DNA of 64,000 nucleotides from Opitutus terrae PB90-1 (GTDB taxonomy: Bacteria; Verrucomicrobiota; Verrucomicrobiia; Opitutales; Opitutaceae), in assembly GCF_000019965.1 (NCBI RefSeq), contig NC_010571.1, forward strand, positions 3,171,001 to 3,235,000, read 5' to 3'. The first letter of the stretch is position 1. Every line of letters starts with the position of its first letter. The notes beneath the pieces are model-generated. The model saw only the letters and a list, made by a program, of their open reading frames with translations, had not been told where the DNA came from and did no database searches. The position numbers were made by a program, and so were the translations under genes. This document shows positions 53,809 to 62,619 of this stretch, one piece after another.

Positions 53809-55806
53809 ATGGACGGCGAAAAAAAACCGGCGGTCGGCGGCGGGCTGCGGCTGAGCTACCGGCCTGAAATCGATGGACTGCGCGCGATCGCGGTGCTCGC
53901 GGTGGTGTTCTATCACACCCAGCTCCGCATGCCCGGCGGCTACGTGGGGGTGGATGTTTTCTTCGTGATCTCCGGTTTTCTGATCACGAGCCTGATCGCG
54001 GGCGAACTCGCGGCGGGGACGTTCTCGCTGGAGCAGTTCTGGGTGCGGCGGATCCGCCGGATTTTTCCGGCGGCGATGGTGACGGTGGCCGCGTGTCTCG
54101 TGCTCGGGTTCGTGCTCCTGCTGCCGACTGACTTCGAGGAACTCGGCCGGTCCGCCATCGCGCAGGCCCTGCTGGGGGCAAATTTCTTTTTCTGGAAAAC
54201 GTCGGGCTACTTCGCGGCGCCGGCGGAAACGAAGCCGCTGCTGCACTTCTGGTCGCTCGCGGTCGAGGAGCAGTTTTACCTGCTGTTTCCCCTGATCCTG
54301 CTCGTGCTTCATCGCCGGCGCATGACCCCGGGCAAGCTCGTGGCGGGCGGCGCGATCGTGTCGTTCGCGGTCAGTCTCGTCGGTGTGCGGTGGTTTCCGG
54401 ACGCCACGTTTTACCTGCTACCGACGCGAGCGTGGGAGCTGGCGCTCGGCGCGTGGCTCGCGCTCCGACGAGGTAAGTTGCCCTTGCCCGGCTTCCCCCG
54501 CGCCGGGCTCGGCTGGGCCGGGTTGGCATTGATGGTGACGCCGATGTTTCTCTACACGACGGACACGCCGTTCCCGGGACTGGCCGCGGTGCCGCCCTGC
54601 CTGGGAACGCTGCTGGTCATCTGGGCAACCACGAGCGGTGAGTCATCGTTGCGCCGGCTGCTTTCCTGGCGGCCGCTCGTCGCGATCGGACTGATTTCCT
54701 ACTCGCTCTACCTGTGGCACTGGCCGGTGAAGGTGTTTTCACACTACTGGTTCACCGGCCTGTATAGCCCCGCCTGGATGCGCCTGGCGGTGGTCGTGGT
54801 GAGCTTCGGGCCGGCGTGGCTGTCGTGGCGCTATGTGGAACGGCCGTTCCGCCAGCAGCGGCAGTGGGGGTTCGGCCAGCTGCTCTTCCGCGCGGCGATC
54901 GCAAGCGGCGTCGTGCTGGTGGCCGGTTGGCTCGTATCCGCGAGCAAGGGCGTGCCGCAGCGGCTGCCCGACGAAATCGCCGGCTACGCGGAGGCCTACA
55001 CGGATCGCGTCGAACTCGCGGAAGCCGATCTCACTGTCGAGGCCGCGGAGCAGGGCGCGTTGCCGGAGTTGTTTCATACCACGGCAGCCGGACCATCGAT
55101 TCTGCTGTGGGGCGACAGTCATGCGCGCGTGGTTTCGCCGGCAGTGGAGACAATGTGTCGCGAGCTGCGCGTCGATGGCTACCGCGCGAGTCGCTCGGCG
55201 ACGGCCTCCCTGTTGGACTGGGGCGAGGCCGACCAGCGCCGCTACAATGCGGCCGTGCTGCGCTGGATCAAAACGCATCGGCCCACCGTCGTCGTGCTCG
55301 TCTCGCGCTGGGAAAAGGTGCTGCGCACGCCCGAGGACGAGGCGAGCCTGGTCGCCACCGTCAAGGCGATCCAAGCCGAACGCGTGCGCGTGGCGATCAT
55401 GCGGCAGGTGGCGTCACAGCGCCGCGAGATCCCCAAGGCGCTGGCGCTGGCCGCGATGTTCGGCGACGATGTCGCGCAAGTGGGCGTCCGCGTGGATCAG
55501 CATGCGCGGTTTACCCGCCGCTCGAATCAGATCATCGATCGGGTGGGGCGGGCCGCGCCCGGCGTGGCAGTGCTGGATCCGATCCCGTATCTATCGAAGG
55601 ACGGGCGGTGTCTTGCCGCGCTCTCTGGACGAGCGCTCTATTATGATTATCAACATCTCACGCGAGCCGGGGCGCGGTTGCTGACGCCGATGTTTGCCTC
55701 GTTGGTGCGCTCGATTTCGGTGGCGCCGACCGCTCCGGCGGGAAGGGCGCGTGAGGATCGCGACGCACGCGGCGTGAGCGCCCTACCGCGGACATCGCGC
55801 AGGTAG
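53809..55806 (+). CDS. OafA/YrhL-type acyltransferase with SGNH domain
   Basis: A 665-residue membrane enzyme. The N-terminal acyltransferase-3 domain has the motif RPEIDGLRAIAVLAVVFYH, GVDVFFVISGFLITSLI, RRIRRIFPA and HFWSLAVEEQFYLLFP, with about ten helices to residue ~390. The C-terminal periplasmic SGNH domain starts with ILLWGDSHARV and ends near YYDYQHLTRAGARLL (catalytic Asp/His). Such enzymes O-acetylate surface polysaccharides. The last ~25 residues come from low-complexity sequence running into a GTAGGGC repeat, which supplies the TAG stop, so the natural C-terminus may have been altered by repeat insertion. ATG 53809 lies just after another repeat (53704-53784). Confidence 0.92.
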   Translation: MDGEKKPAVGGGLRLSYRPEIDGLRAIAVLAVVFYHTQLRMPGGYVGVDVFFVISGFLITSLIAGELAAGTFSLEQFWVRRIRRIFPAAMVTVAACLVLGFVLLLPTDFEELGRSAIAQALLGANFFFWKTSGYFAAPAETKPLLHFWSLAVEEQFYLLFPLILLVLHRRRMTPGKLVAGGAIVSFAVSLVGVRWFPDATFYLLPTRAWELALGAWLALRRGKLPLPGFPRAGLGWAGLALMVTPMFLYTTDTPFPGLAAVPPCLGTLLVIWATTSGESSLRRLLSWRPLVAIGLISYSLYLWHWPVKVFSHYWFTGLYSPAWMRLAVVVVSFGPAWLSWRYVERPFRQQRQWGFGQLLFRAAIASGVVLVAGWLVSASKGVPQRLPDEIAGYAEAYTDRVELAEADLTVEAAEQGALPELFHTTAAGPSILLWGDSHARVVSPAVETMCRELRVDGYRASRSATASLLDWGEADQRRYNAAVLRWIKTHRPTVVVLVSRWEKVLRTPEDEASLVATVKAIQAERVRVAIMRQVASQRREIPKALALAAMFGDDVAQVGVRVDQHARFTRRSNQIIDRVGRAAPGVAVLDPIPYLSKDGRCLAALSGRALYYDYQHLTRAGARLLTPMFASLVRSISVAPTAPAGRAREDRDARGVSALPRTSRR

Positions 55807-55830
55807 GGCGGGCACCCCGCTGCCCGCTGG
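55780..55830. repeat. REP-like palindrome at the acyltransferase stop codon
   Basis: Contains GCCCTAC (inverted end) then GTAGGGC from 55803 and a hairpin CGGGCA / TGCCCG. It provides the stop codon at 55804-55806. Confidence 0.55.
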
Positions 55831-55831
55831 G

Positions 55832-56126
55832 AAGTCGGGTGAGGTGAGCGGTCCCCACGGAGTGAGTGCCCTGCCGAAGGCGCCGGGTCCGCGTTGACAA
55901 TGTTTTCCGGGAACGCGCGCCCCTGACCGCGAGTCGAACCGCGTGCTTTTCCCCGGGCTATGGTCGGACCGCCGGAGCGGGTGGAAGACAGGCTTTCGGG
56001 CCTGGCGTTTACCCTGCCGGGAAAGGCTTGCCTCACCCCCTTGCCCGTGAACACTCCGCTCCGACTACATCCGGACCCCACCCACTGCAAACACTCGTGG
56101 GCCCATGCCCACTCGACTCCGCTTAC
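55832..56126. other. Leader region of the Arg/Gly-rich protein gene
   Basis: 295 bases without a gene. A TTGACA at 55894-55899 has no -10 partner at 17 bases. Nothing else recognised. Confidence 0.35.
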
Positions 56127-58214
56127 ATGGACGACACGCCCGCCAAGGAAAATCCCGCCAAGGATTTCAACAAACTCGATCTGAGCCAGCTCCAGGGTTT
56201 CAGCTTCGGCACGCAATGGACGCAGGACAAGGTATCGCCTTCCGAATCGCGGGAGCGCAGTGATCGTCCGCGTCGCGAAGGCGGCGATCGTCGCGAGGGC
56301 ATGGCGCCGGATCGGCGCGATCGACGGACGTTCCGCCGTCCCGCAGGCGGCGACAGCGCGCCCGGCGGTCCGGCCGGCGGTCCGCAGTCGGAGCAGGCCC
56401 CGCGCCGCGAGTATTCCGGCGAACGCGGTCCGCGCCGCGAGTATTCCGGTCCGCGTCGCGAAGGCGGCGAGCGTGGCGGCCCGCGCTACGGCGGCTATGC
56501 CGGGCACGCGTCGCGCGAAATGATGGACCGCGGCCCCTACGAGAGCCCATATTTCAGCGTCGCGTTCTATCCGGAGGATACGAGTTTCAACGCGCTGGCA
56601 AAAACGATTCGTTCGTCGTGCCGCACGATCGAGTTGTTCGAGATCGCGCGCACGGTGATCGGCAAGGCCGATCGCTTCGTGGTGGTGCTCGCGCGGAAGA
56701 CGCCCGAGACCGCGCCCGCGCCTGACGCCGCGCAGCCCGCGGCGCGTCCCGCCAAGCAGCCGATTTACCTGTCGGTGCCGGACGGCATTCCGTTCGAGAG
56801 CGAGGAAGCGGTGGTCGCGCATGTGTTGAGCAACCACCTCGGCCGGTTCTTCGAACTCGCCGAAGTCGAGGTCGATCCGCCGAAGGGCAACTTCCAGGTG
56901 ATCAATCGCTGCAGCGTGACGGGCGAGTTGCTCGGGCCGCCGAACTACCATCGCTACGCGCAGATCGTGCAGCAGCATTTCTCGGCGAAGATCACGCGGA
57001 TGTCGTTCGACGCGTATCGCAGCCGGATCGAGACCGTGCGCGATCCCGAGGTCGTGGCGCAATGGCTGGCTAAGATGAAGACGACGACGCGCTACACGTG
57101 GAAGCCGAGCCTTAAGGCCGCGGCCGCGGCGAGCGCGCCGGCGCCGGCACCTGCGGCGGTCGCGACCGAGCCGGCGACGCCGGCCACGGAAGCGGCGGCG
57201 GCCGAAGTCGCCGCGCAGCAGGACAGCACGACGCCCGAGACTGCGCCGGCCCCGGTGATCACGTTCGACGCGTTCGAAGATGCCCGGGCCTATCTGCTCG
57301 CCAACGCGCGCGAAAAAGTGGTGCGCGCGGTCGAGACGGCGCGCTTCCACGGCAAGCTGCTGGAGCCGATGCCGCCGGGCGAAATCCGCCGGGCGATCGA
57401 AGGCGCGTTGGAACGCCAGCGCCGTTTTCCGCTGGATACGGCCAACGCGTTGCGCGGCCGGCTGCGGCGCGAGCATTTCACGATTTTCAAGAAGGGCTCG
57501 AAGGGCATCAGCTACGTCTGCGCGGTGAAGCGGAAATTCCGCGTGCCGGGCCAGACGTTCTCCGAGACCATCACGACGCTCATCACCTTCATCGAAGGCT
57601 CGCCGATGATTCGCGCGAGCGAGCTGGCGAAGAAATTCCTCGGCATCGACGTGCCGGCTCCTGCCGCGGGAGCCTCGGAAACGCCCGTGGCCGCGGCCGC
57701 GGCGCCGAGCGAAGCCGCCCCCGAGACCCCCAAGCCGGACGAGGCTGCGAAGCCTGAGGCGATGCTGACGATCGAACAACGGGCCAAGATCAGCCGGATG
57801 CAGGGCGACCTGCGCTGGCTCGTAACCGAAGGCTACGTGACCGAGTTCATCGATGGCCGGCTGTTCGCTCCGCCGCCGATGGTTGAGGCGCGGAAGAAGG
57901 AGATCGAGGCGCAGGAACACGATCCGGAAAACTTCCCCGAAGTGGTGCAATCGACGCCGCCGTTTGAGGCCAAGCCTGAAGCTGCGCCGGAAAGCGCTGC
58001 GCCGACGGAGGGTGCCGCACCCGCATCGGCCGTCGAGGAGGCGGTGACGGAAGCCGAGGCGCAAGCTGCGGCGCCCGAGCCTCTGCCGGAGTCGGTCTTG
58101 ACTGAACCGGAACGTCCGCAGGTCACCCGCCCCGAAACGGCGCCGGGTGAGCCGACAGCGCCTGAGTCGTCAGCCCCTGCCGACGAGCCCGTCAAGCCGA
58201 GCTCGCCAGCGTAA
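56127..58214 (+). CDS. Large Arg/Gly-rich conserved-looking hypothetical protein
   Basis: 695 residues from ATG 56127. The start NKLDLSQLQGFSFGTQW looks conserved. Residues ~40-135 are a disordered Arg/Gly/Glu/Asp tract with repeats (RREYSGERGP, RREYSGPRREGG, RGGPRYGGYAG), similar to RGG boxes of RNA-binding proteins. Then comes a folded region (YFSVAFYPEDTSFNALAKTI, FFELAEVEVDPPKGNFQVINR, CSVTGELLGPPNYHRY), an Ala/Pro linker, and a second folded region (FEDARAYLLANAREKVVRAV, FPLDTANALRGRLRREHFTIF, KISRMQGDLRWLVTEGYVTEFIDGRLFAPP in parts), ending in an acidic Ala/Pro/Glu tail. I do not recognise a named family. Own terminator at 58230. RNA binding is inference only. Confidence 0.85.
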   Translation: MDDTPAKENPAKDFNKLDLSQLQGFSFGTQWTQDKVSPSESRERSDRPRREGGDRREGMAPDRRDRRTFRRPAGGDSAPGGPAGGPQSEQAPRREYSGERGPRREYSGPRREGGERGGPRYGGYAGHASREMMDRGPYESPYFSVAFYPEDTSFNALAKTIRSSCRTIELFEIARTVIGKADRFVVVLARKTPETAPAPDAAQPAARPAKQPIYLSVPDGIPFESEEAVVAHVLSNHLGRFFELAEVEVDPPKGNFQVINRCSVTGELLGPPNYHRYAQIVQQHFSAKITRMSFDAYRSRIETVRDPEVVAQWLAKMKTTTRYTWKPSLKAAAAASAPAPAPAAVATEPATPATEAAAAEVAAQQDSTTPETAPAPVITFDAFEDARAYLLANAREKVVRAVETARFHGKLLEPMPPGEIRRAIEGALERQRRFPLDTANALRGRLRREHFTIFKKGSKGISYVCAVKRKFRVPGQTFSETITTLITFIEGSPMIRASELAKKFLGIDVPAPAAGASETPVAAAAAPSEAAPETPKPDEAAKPEAMLTIEQRAKISRMQGDLRWLVTEGYVTEFIDGRLFAPPPMVEARKKEIEAQEHDPENFPEVVQSTPPFEAKPEAAPESAAPTEGAAPASAVEEAVTEAEAQAAAPEPLPESVLTEPERPQVTRPETAPGEPTAPESSAPADEPVKPSSPA

Positions 58215-58229
58215 GCACTCGAGTCGCTC

Positions 58230-58256
58230 GGGACGCCACTCCGGTGGCGTCCCTTT
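58230..58256 (+). terminator. Rho-independent terminator
   Basis: Perfect stem GGGACGCCAC / GTGGCGTCCC with TCCG loop, then TTT, 15 bases after the stop of the Arg/Gly-rich gene. The T tract is short. Confidence 0.75.
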
Positions 58257-58402
58257 GGCAGGGAGCCGGAAGCCGCGCCGGTTGTGGCGCAGTCCGCACG
58301 GCGAAATCGTGCCGCTCGGCTCTCGGTGCATCGCTGTGCATGCGGCTTCGTTTCAGCGCAAGCGGGAGAGCCGCCCCAGCTGACCACCGACGTTCGCTTG
58401 CC

Positions 58403-58696
58403 TCAGGCGGGCGTGAAAATCCGTGCGAGGCCGTCGTAGGGATCCAGCGCCAGCAGTTCGAAACGGATACACTGCTCGCGCACCAACGGCAGCGTGCCGA
58501 GCGCGGCGCGGGCCGCCGCTTCGTCCGGACATTCGAGCAGGAGCACGGCACGGCGATCCGGCCGCGCAAACCAGATTTCGCGGAGCGTGTCCGCTTGCTG
58601 CAGCGCCCAGACGGCGCGCGCTTCCGCCTGCAACCACGGACGCATCTGCTCCGCGGTGACTCCGGCGACATCCTGTTCGAGAGCGAGAAATCTCAT
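58403..58696 (-). CDS. Muconolactone-isomerase-like small alpha-beta barrel protein
   Basis: 97 residues: MRFLALEQDV start, AEARAVWALQQADTLREIWF, RAVLLLECPDEAAARAALGT, LPLVREQCIRFELLAL, ending YDGLARIF. This pattern is that of the ferredoxin-like dimeric alpha/beta barrel proteins annotated as muconolactone delta-isomerase-like or YciI-like. A real isomerase role is not implied. It is the last gene of a run on the minus strand with tsaE and thiL. Confidence 0.7.
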   Translation of the reverse strand: MRFLALEQDVAGVTAEQMRPWLQAEARAVWALQQADTLREIWFARPDRRAVLLLECPDEAAARAALGTLPLVREQCIRFELLALDPYDGLARIFTPA

Positions 58697-58735
58697 GGGA
58701 TTTGTGGCGGCCGGGAAGGCGGTGGCGGGGCGTTT

Positions 58736-59170
58736 TCAGCGCAGGAGCAACGTATGGCGCTCGTCGGCGGTGATGGCCAACTCCAAGTGCCACGTGTCGG
58801 CGGGCAGCCATTCCGCGATGCGATCAGGCCACTCCACGGCGAGGCACCACGGCGTGACGAGAAAATCCTCGAGCAGCAGATCCTCGATCTCGCGGGCGCT
58901 TTCGATCCGATAGGCGTCGAGATGCACGAGCGTGCGCGACGGGCCGCGGTGGACGGTGTAGATGTTGAAGGTGGGGCTCGTGACGGGCTCGGGCACGCCG
59001 AAGCCGCAGGCGAGTCCCTGCACGAAGGTGGTTTTGCCGACGCCGAGATTGCCGTGCAGGGCGAGCGTCTGGTCGGGCGGAAGGGTGCGGGCAAGTTCGC
59101 CGGCGAGCGCGCGGGTTTCGTCGGCGGAGGCCGTAGTCACGCCGGCGCGGAGTCGTTCAAGAATACTCAT
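58736..59170 (-). CDS. tsaE: tRNA threonylcarbamoyladenosine biosynthesis ATPase TsaE
   Basis: 144 residues. Walker A in LHGNLGVGKTTFVQGLA, then SPTFNIYTVH, and the acidic switch region LVHLDAYRIESAREIEDLLLEDFL followed by CLAVEWPDRIAEWLP, all hallmarks of TsaE/YjeE. It drives turnover of the TsaB-TsaD complex that makes t6A37 in tRNAs. It lies 18 bases after thiL. Confidence 0.96.
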   Translation of the reverse strand: MSILERLRAGVTTASADETRALAGELARTLPPDQTLALHGNLGVGKTTFVQGLACGFGVPEPVTSPTFNIYTVHRGPSRTLVHLDAYRIESAREIEDLLLEDFLVTPWCLAVEWPDRIAEWLPADTWHLELAITADERHTLLLR

Positions 59171-59188
59171 CGCGATCGCCGCCCTCGG

Positions 59189-60118
59189 TTAACGCAAGTG
59201 TTCGTAGCCGTGGTAGTCGGCGAGATCGATCGCCGTGGCCGGCAGCGCGCCGACGCGCACGAAACGGCCGACGCGCGTCAAGCGCGTGCGCGGAAACGCG
59301 TGCCGCCACGCGCGCTCGAAATGCGCGGCGTCAGCCTGCGCGGCGACGGCGAAGACGAGCTCGTAGTCCTCGCCTTCGGTCAACGCCGCGCGCAGGTTCG
59401 CCCCGGACCGCCGGGGGAGCGTCGCCGGCTCCAACGCGGCCACACCGCGCGGTGGCGTGAGCGCGTGGATGTCTTTGGCAAGTCCATCGCTCAGGTCCAT
59501 CATCGCCCGCACCTCGGGCCGGCGCGCGAGCCACGCGCCCTCCTTGAGCCGCGGGGTGAACGAGTAGTGATGTCCGCTGCGCAAGCTGCCGCCGAGGACG
59601 CCGGTGACGTAGATCGCATCGCCGAGGCGCGCGCCGGTACGCGTGAGCGTTCGCGGCCCCGTCGCCTCGCCGAGAAGCGTCAGGCTGGCGCCGACCATCC
59701 CGTCGGCTTGCGCGATGTCGCCGCCAACGATCGGCACACGGTAGAGCCGCGCGCAGGCGGCAAGCCCACGGTAGAAGGCTTCCAGCCAGCGGCGGCTCAC
59801 GCGCGCGTCGAGGGTCAACGCGAGCACGGCGGCAGTGGGACGGCCGCCCATCGCGGCGAGATCGCTCAGGTTGCGTCGCAGCAGCTTGGCGCCGACGGCG
59901 CGCGGCGGCACGTGATCATTGAAGTGCCGCGGATAAATCACCGGATCCACCGTGATCAACTGCGGTCCGCGCGAAGGTGCGAGCACCGCGCAATCGTCCC
60001 CAATCCCGAACGGCGCGCGGGGCGACGTTCGTCCCAGCCAACGCCGGATCGCGGCAATAAGCTTCTCCTCGCCGAGTGCGCCGACGGATTCCCGTCGACT
60101 TTTGGAGAATGGATTCAC
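59189..60118 (-). CDS. thiL: Thiamine-monophosphate kinase
   Basis: ThiL phosphorylates thiamine monophosphate to the cofactor thiamine diphosphate. The 309-residue protein shows GEEKLIAAIRRWLG, the metal-binding FGIGDDCAVL, VGAKLLRRNLSDLAAMGGRP, IVGGDIAQADG, MMDLSDGLAKDI and EGEDYELVFAV, in family order. The start is GTG 60118. Upstream (60130-60169) lie GGTGAAAC-type micro-repeats. Confidence 0.95.
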   Translation of the reverse strand: MNPFSKSRRESVGALGEEKLIAAIRRWLGRTSPRAPFGIGDDCAVLAPSRGPQLITVDPVIYPRHFNDHVPPRAVGAKLLRRNLSDLAAMGGRPTAAVLALTLDARVSRRWLEAFYRGLAACARLYRVPIVGGDIAQADGMVGASLTLLGEATGPRTLTRTGARLGDAIYVTGVLGGSLRSGHHYSFTPRLKEGAWLARRPEVRAMMDLSDGLAKDIHALTPPRGVAALEPATLPRRSGANLRAALTEGEDYELVFAVAAQADAAHFERAWRHAFPRTRLTRVGRFVRVGALPATAIDLADYHGYEHLR

Positions 60119-60182
60119 GGAGGGGAGACGGTGAAACGTGATGCGGTAAACGGTGAAACCGTGAAGCGGCGGAGGCCTCGCT

Positions 60183-61031
60183 TCAGAACGACGTGGGCGC
60201 TTCGTCGAGTACGCCGGACAGCAGGATCAAGATCGTGTGCAGGTTGAACAGTGCGTGCGCCACCACAGCGGTCCCGATCCGGCCGGTGTGCTCATAGGCG
60301 AGCGAGAAGACCACGGCCAGCGTGACCAGCGGGGCAAAGCTGGCGAGCCCGTCGTGCGTGCTCCAGTTGACGTGCAGCGCCGCGAACACCAGACCCGGCA
60401 GCAGCAAGGCGAGCCAGCGCGGAATCCGCGTGCGGAGATAGCGAAAGATCGCCGCGCGAAACAACAGTTCCTCGGCGAGCGGGGCGACGAGCGTGGCCAG
60501 CACGATCATGACGCCGAGCAACGCAACCGAATCCGTGGCGCTGAAGAGGCGCAGCAAATCCTGCTGGTCGGCGGGGACGCCCAGCGCCTGCAGCAGCCAA
60601 AGCCACGCGATGTTGACCAGCGTGATAATCGGGAGCGCGATCAGAAAGGCGCCGACGCCGCTGAGCAGGCTGCGGCGATCGAATACGGAGCTGATCAGGC
60701 TTTGATCGCGGCCTGCCGGCAGCAGCGCCACGCCGCCGAGCAGGCCGAGCTGGAAGCCCGCGCTCGAAACGACGGTCTTGGCGTCGGTGGTCACGGCGAG
60801 GCCGTTGAAGGCGAGCCCGGCCACGAGATTGCCGACCATCCCCGCCGCGAAAACGAGGAACACGAAGAGCAGAAAATCAAGCAGCGAGATGTCCCACCGC
60901 GGCACGCCCGCGATGCGCGGCTCAACGCGCGCGGCCGGCCGGAGCACGACGCGCCAGAGCAGGATCACGCCTGCCAGCAGCAGGCTGAGCTCAGCGGCGA
61001 CGACCGCGATGGTGAACGGAGTGACGGGCAT
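60183..61031 (-). CDS. CPBP-family intramembrane metalloprotease
   Basis: 282 residues from ATG 61031 with about eight membrane segments. The Abi/CAAX-protease-like motifs are present: APLAEELLFRAAIFRYLR (EExxxR), FAALHVNWS and VAHALFNLHT. Family members cleave or bind membrane proteins; in bacteria their roles are mostly unknown. Same strand as thiL, with a 64-base gap. The frame is open to 61166, but without conserved sequence. Confidence 0.88.
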   Translation of the reverse strand: MPVTPFTIAVVAAELSLLLAGVILLWRVVLRPAARVEPRIAGVPRWDISLLDFLLFVFLVFAAGMVGNLVAGLAFNGLAVTTDAKTVVSSAGFQLGLLGGVALLPAGRDQSLISSVFDRRSLLSGVGAFLIALPIITLVNIAWLWLLQALGVPADQQDLLRLFSATDSVALLGVMIVLATLVAPLAEELLFRAAIFRYLRTRIPRWLALLLPGLVFAALHVNWSTHDGLASFAPLVTLAVVFSLAYEHTGRIGTAVVAHALFNLHTILILLSGVLDEAPTSF

Positions 61032-61122
61032 TGCCGACGAGTGCGGCGGAAAACTCCGGCCGGCGCAAGCGTGGGGAAGGAGCGTGGGATCAGCGCGCGG
61101 ATCCCTCTCGGTTGCCGTTAAA

Positions 61123-61145
61123 CCCACGGGCGGGACGCCCATGTG
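61123..61145. repeat. Half-copy of repeat family C
   Basis: CCCACGGGCGGGACGCCCATG closely matches the end of the element at 33744-33876 and the in-gene copy at 1464-1483. Confidence 0.55.
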
Positions 61146-61193
61146 AGTAGGGGAGTTGAAAGCCAACGGCGAAGCGCGACGGGTAGCGACCTG

Positions 61194-61272
61194 GTAGGGC
61201 TGCCGCTCGCCGGCAGCCGAGAAAGCCGACGATTGTGCGTGAGGCGCGGCCGGCGGCGAGCGCCGGCCCTAC
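61194..61272. repeat. Composite REP-like palindrome, family A
   Basis: Begins GTAGGGC and ends GGCCCTAC. Left hairpin GCTGCCG / CGGCAGC with loop CTCGC; right hairpin GGCCGGCG / CGCCGGCC with loop GCGAG, again reverse-complementary loops. Lies between pyrC (its 3' side) and the CPBP gene. Confidence 0.75.
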
Positions 61273-61323
61273 GTCGCGAGTGGCGAAAAGCTCACGCTTT
61301 CCGCTACGACAAACAGGCGGAGC

Positions 61324-62613
61324 TCAAACGATCCTGCCGTTCGCGTAGACGACACGCCCATCCACGATCGTGGTTTTCACGCGACCGGTGAAGGTGTGGC
61401 CGTGCCAGGGCGAGTTGCTCGATTTGCTGAGGCCGGCCTTGGCGTCGTAGCGCCAGGTTTCGGCGGGATCGAACAGACAGATGTCCGCGGGGGCGCCGAC
61501 CGCGAGCGTACCGGCCTTGAGCTTGAGGATGTCGGCCGGGCGCCGGGTCATCAGGTCGACGACCTGCGGCAGTTTGAACTTCTGCTGCTTCACGAGGACC
61601 TCGAGCACGACGGCGAGCGACGTCTCCAAACCGATGATGCCATTGGGCGCGAAATCGATCTCCTTGTCCTTCTCGTAATCGGTGTGCGGGGCGTGGTCCG
61701 TGCTGATGCAATCGAGCACCCCGTCGCGCAGCCCGGCGATGATCTCCTGCCGATCCTCCTCGGTGCGCAGCGGCGGGTTCATCTTGAAGTTCGGATCATA
61801 GCTGACCAGCGCGGCGTCGGTGAGCGCGATGTGGTGCGGCGTGGCCTCGGCGGTGATCGACACGCCGCGCTTCTTCGCGCGGCGGATCATCTCGACGGAC
61901 TGCCCGGAGGAGATGTGCTGCAGGTGAATCCGTGCGCCGGTGTAGGACGCGAGCACGATGTTGCGGGCGACGATCAGGTCCTCGGCGGCATTGGGCCAGC
62001 CGCGCAGGCCGAGGCGCGTCGAGACCACGCCCTCGTTCATCACCGCGCCCTGGGTCATGGACGTGTCCTGGCAGTGATCCATGAGCGGCAGGTCGAACAT
62101 CTTCGCGTATTCGCAGGCGCGGCGCATCACCTCGTTGCTCTGCACGCAGTCGCCGTCATCGGTGATCGCCACGACGCCCGCGCGCTGAAGCGAGCCGAAT
62201 GGCGCGAGCGCCTGGCCCTTCATGCCCACGGTGATGCATCCGGTGGGATGCACCTTCACGACCGCGTCCCGGCGGATCGCGTCGTTGATGTATTGGATCG
62301 TGCCGACGTTGTCGGCGGGCGGCGTGGTGTTGGGCATGCACACCACCGTGGTGAATCCGCCGGCGGCCGCGGCGCGGGATCCGGTCGCGATGGTCTCCTT
62401 GTGCGACTGACCGGGCTCCCGGAAATGGACGTGGATGTCGACCAGTCCCGGGCAGGCGACGAGCCCGCGGGCGTCGATTTTCTTCGCGCGGCGCTTCGCG
62501 TCGCGCGAGAGCGAGTCGACCAGGCGGCCGTCGGTGACGAAGAGGTCGCCGGTGGCGTCGCGCTTGCTGGCGGGATCGATGACCCGGGCGTTTTGGATCC
62601 AGAGGGAGGGCAT
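61324..62613 (-). CDS. pyrC: Dihydroorotase
   Basis: DHOase cyclises carbamoyl-aspartate to dihydroorotate. The 429-residue class I type enzyme has the zinc-binding DIHVHFREPGQSHKE, MPNTTPPAD, MDHCQDTS, HLQHISSGQSVEMIR, AEATPHHIALTD, the catalytic Asp in STDHAPHT, and the C-terminal amidohydrolase strand GAPADICLFDP. ATG 62613 is preferred; TTG 62619 in the same frame is possible. Third gene of pyrR-pyrB-pyrC, separated from pyrB by a 96-base spacer with an inverted repeat. PyrB and class I DHOases often associate physically. Confidence 0.96.
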   Translation of the reverse strand: MPSLWIQNARVIDPASKRDATGDLFVTDGRLVDSLSRDAKRRAKKIDARGLVACPGLVDIHVHFREPGQSHKETIATGSRAAAAGGFTTVVCMPNTTPPADNVGTIQYINDAIRRDAVVKVHPTGCITVGMKGQALAPFGSLQRAGVVAITDDGDCVQSNEVMRRACEYAKMFDLPLMDHCQDTSMTQGAVMNEGVVSTRLGLRGWPNAAEDLIVARNIVLASYTGARIHLQHISSGQSVEMIRRAKKRGVSITAEATPHHIALTDAALVSYDPNFKMNPPLRTEEDRQEIIAGLRDGVLDCISTDHAPHTDYEKDKEIDFAPNGIIGLETSLAVVLEVLVKQQKFKLPQVVDLMTRRPADILKLKAGTLAVGAPADICLFDPAETWRYDAKAGLSKSSNSPWHGHTFTGRVKTTIVDGRVVYANGRIV

Positions 62614-62619
62614 GTTCAA

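Noticed and set aside
55894-55899. TTGACA as a -35 box
   Set aside because: No -10-like hexamer at 16-18 bases; in addition the start codon is over 200 bases away.
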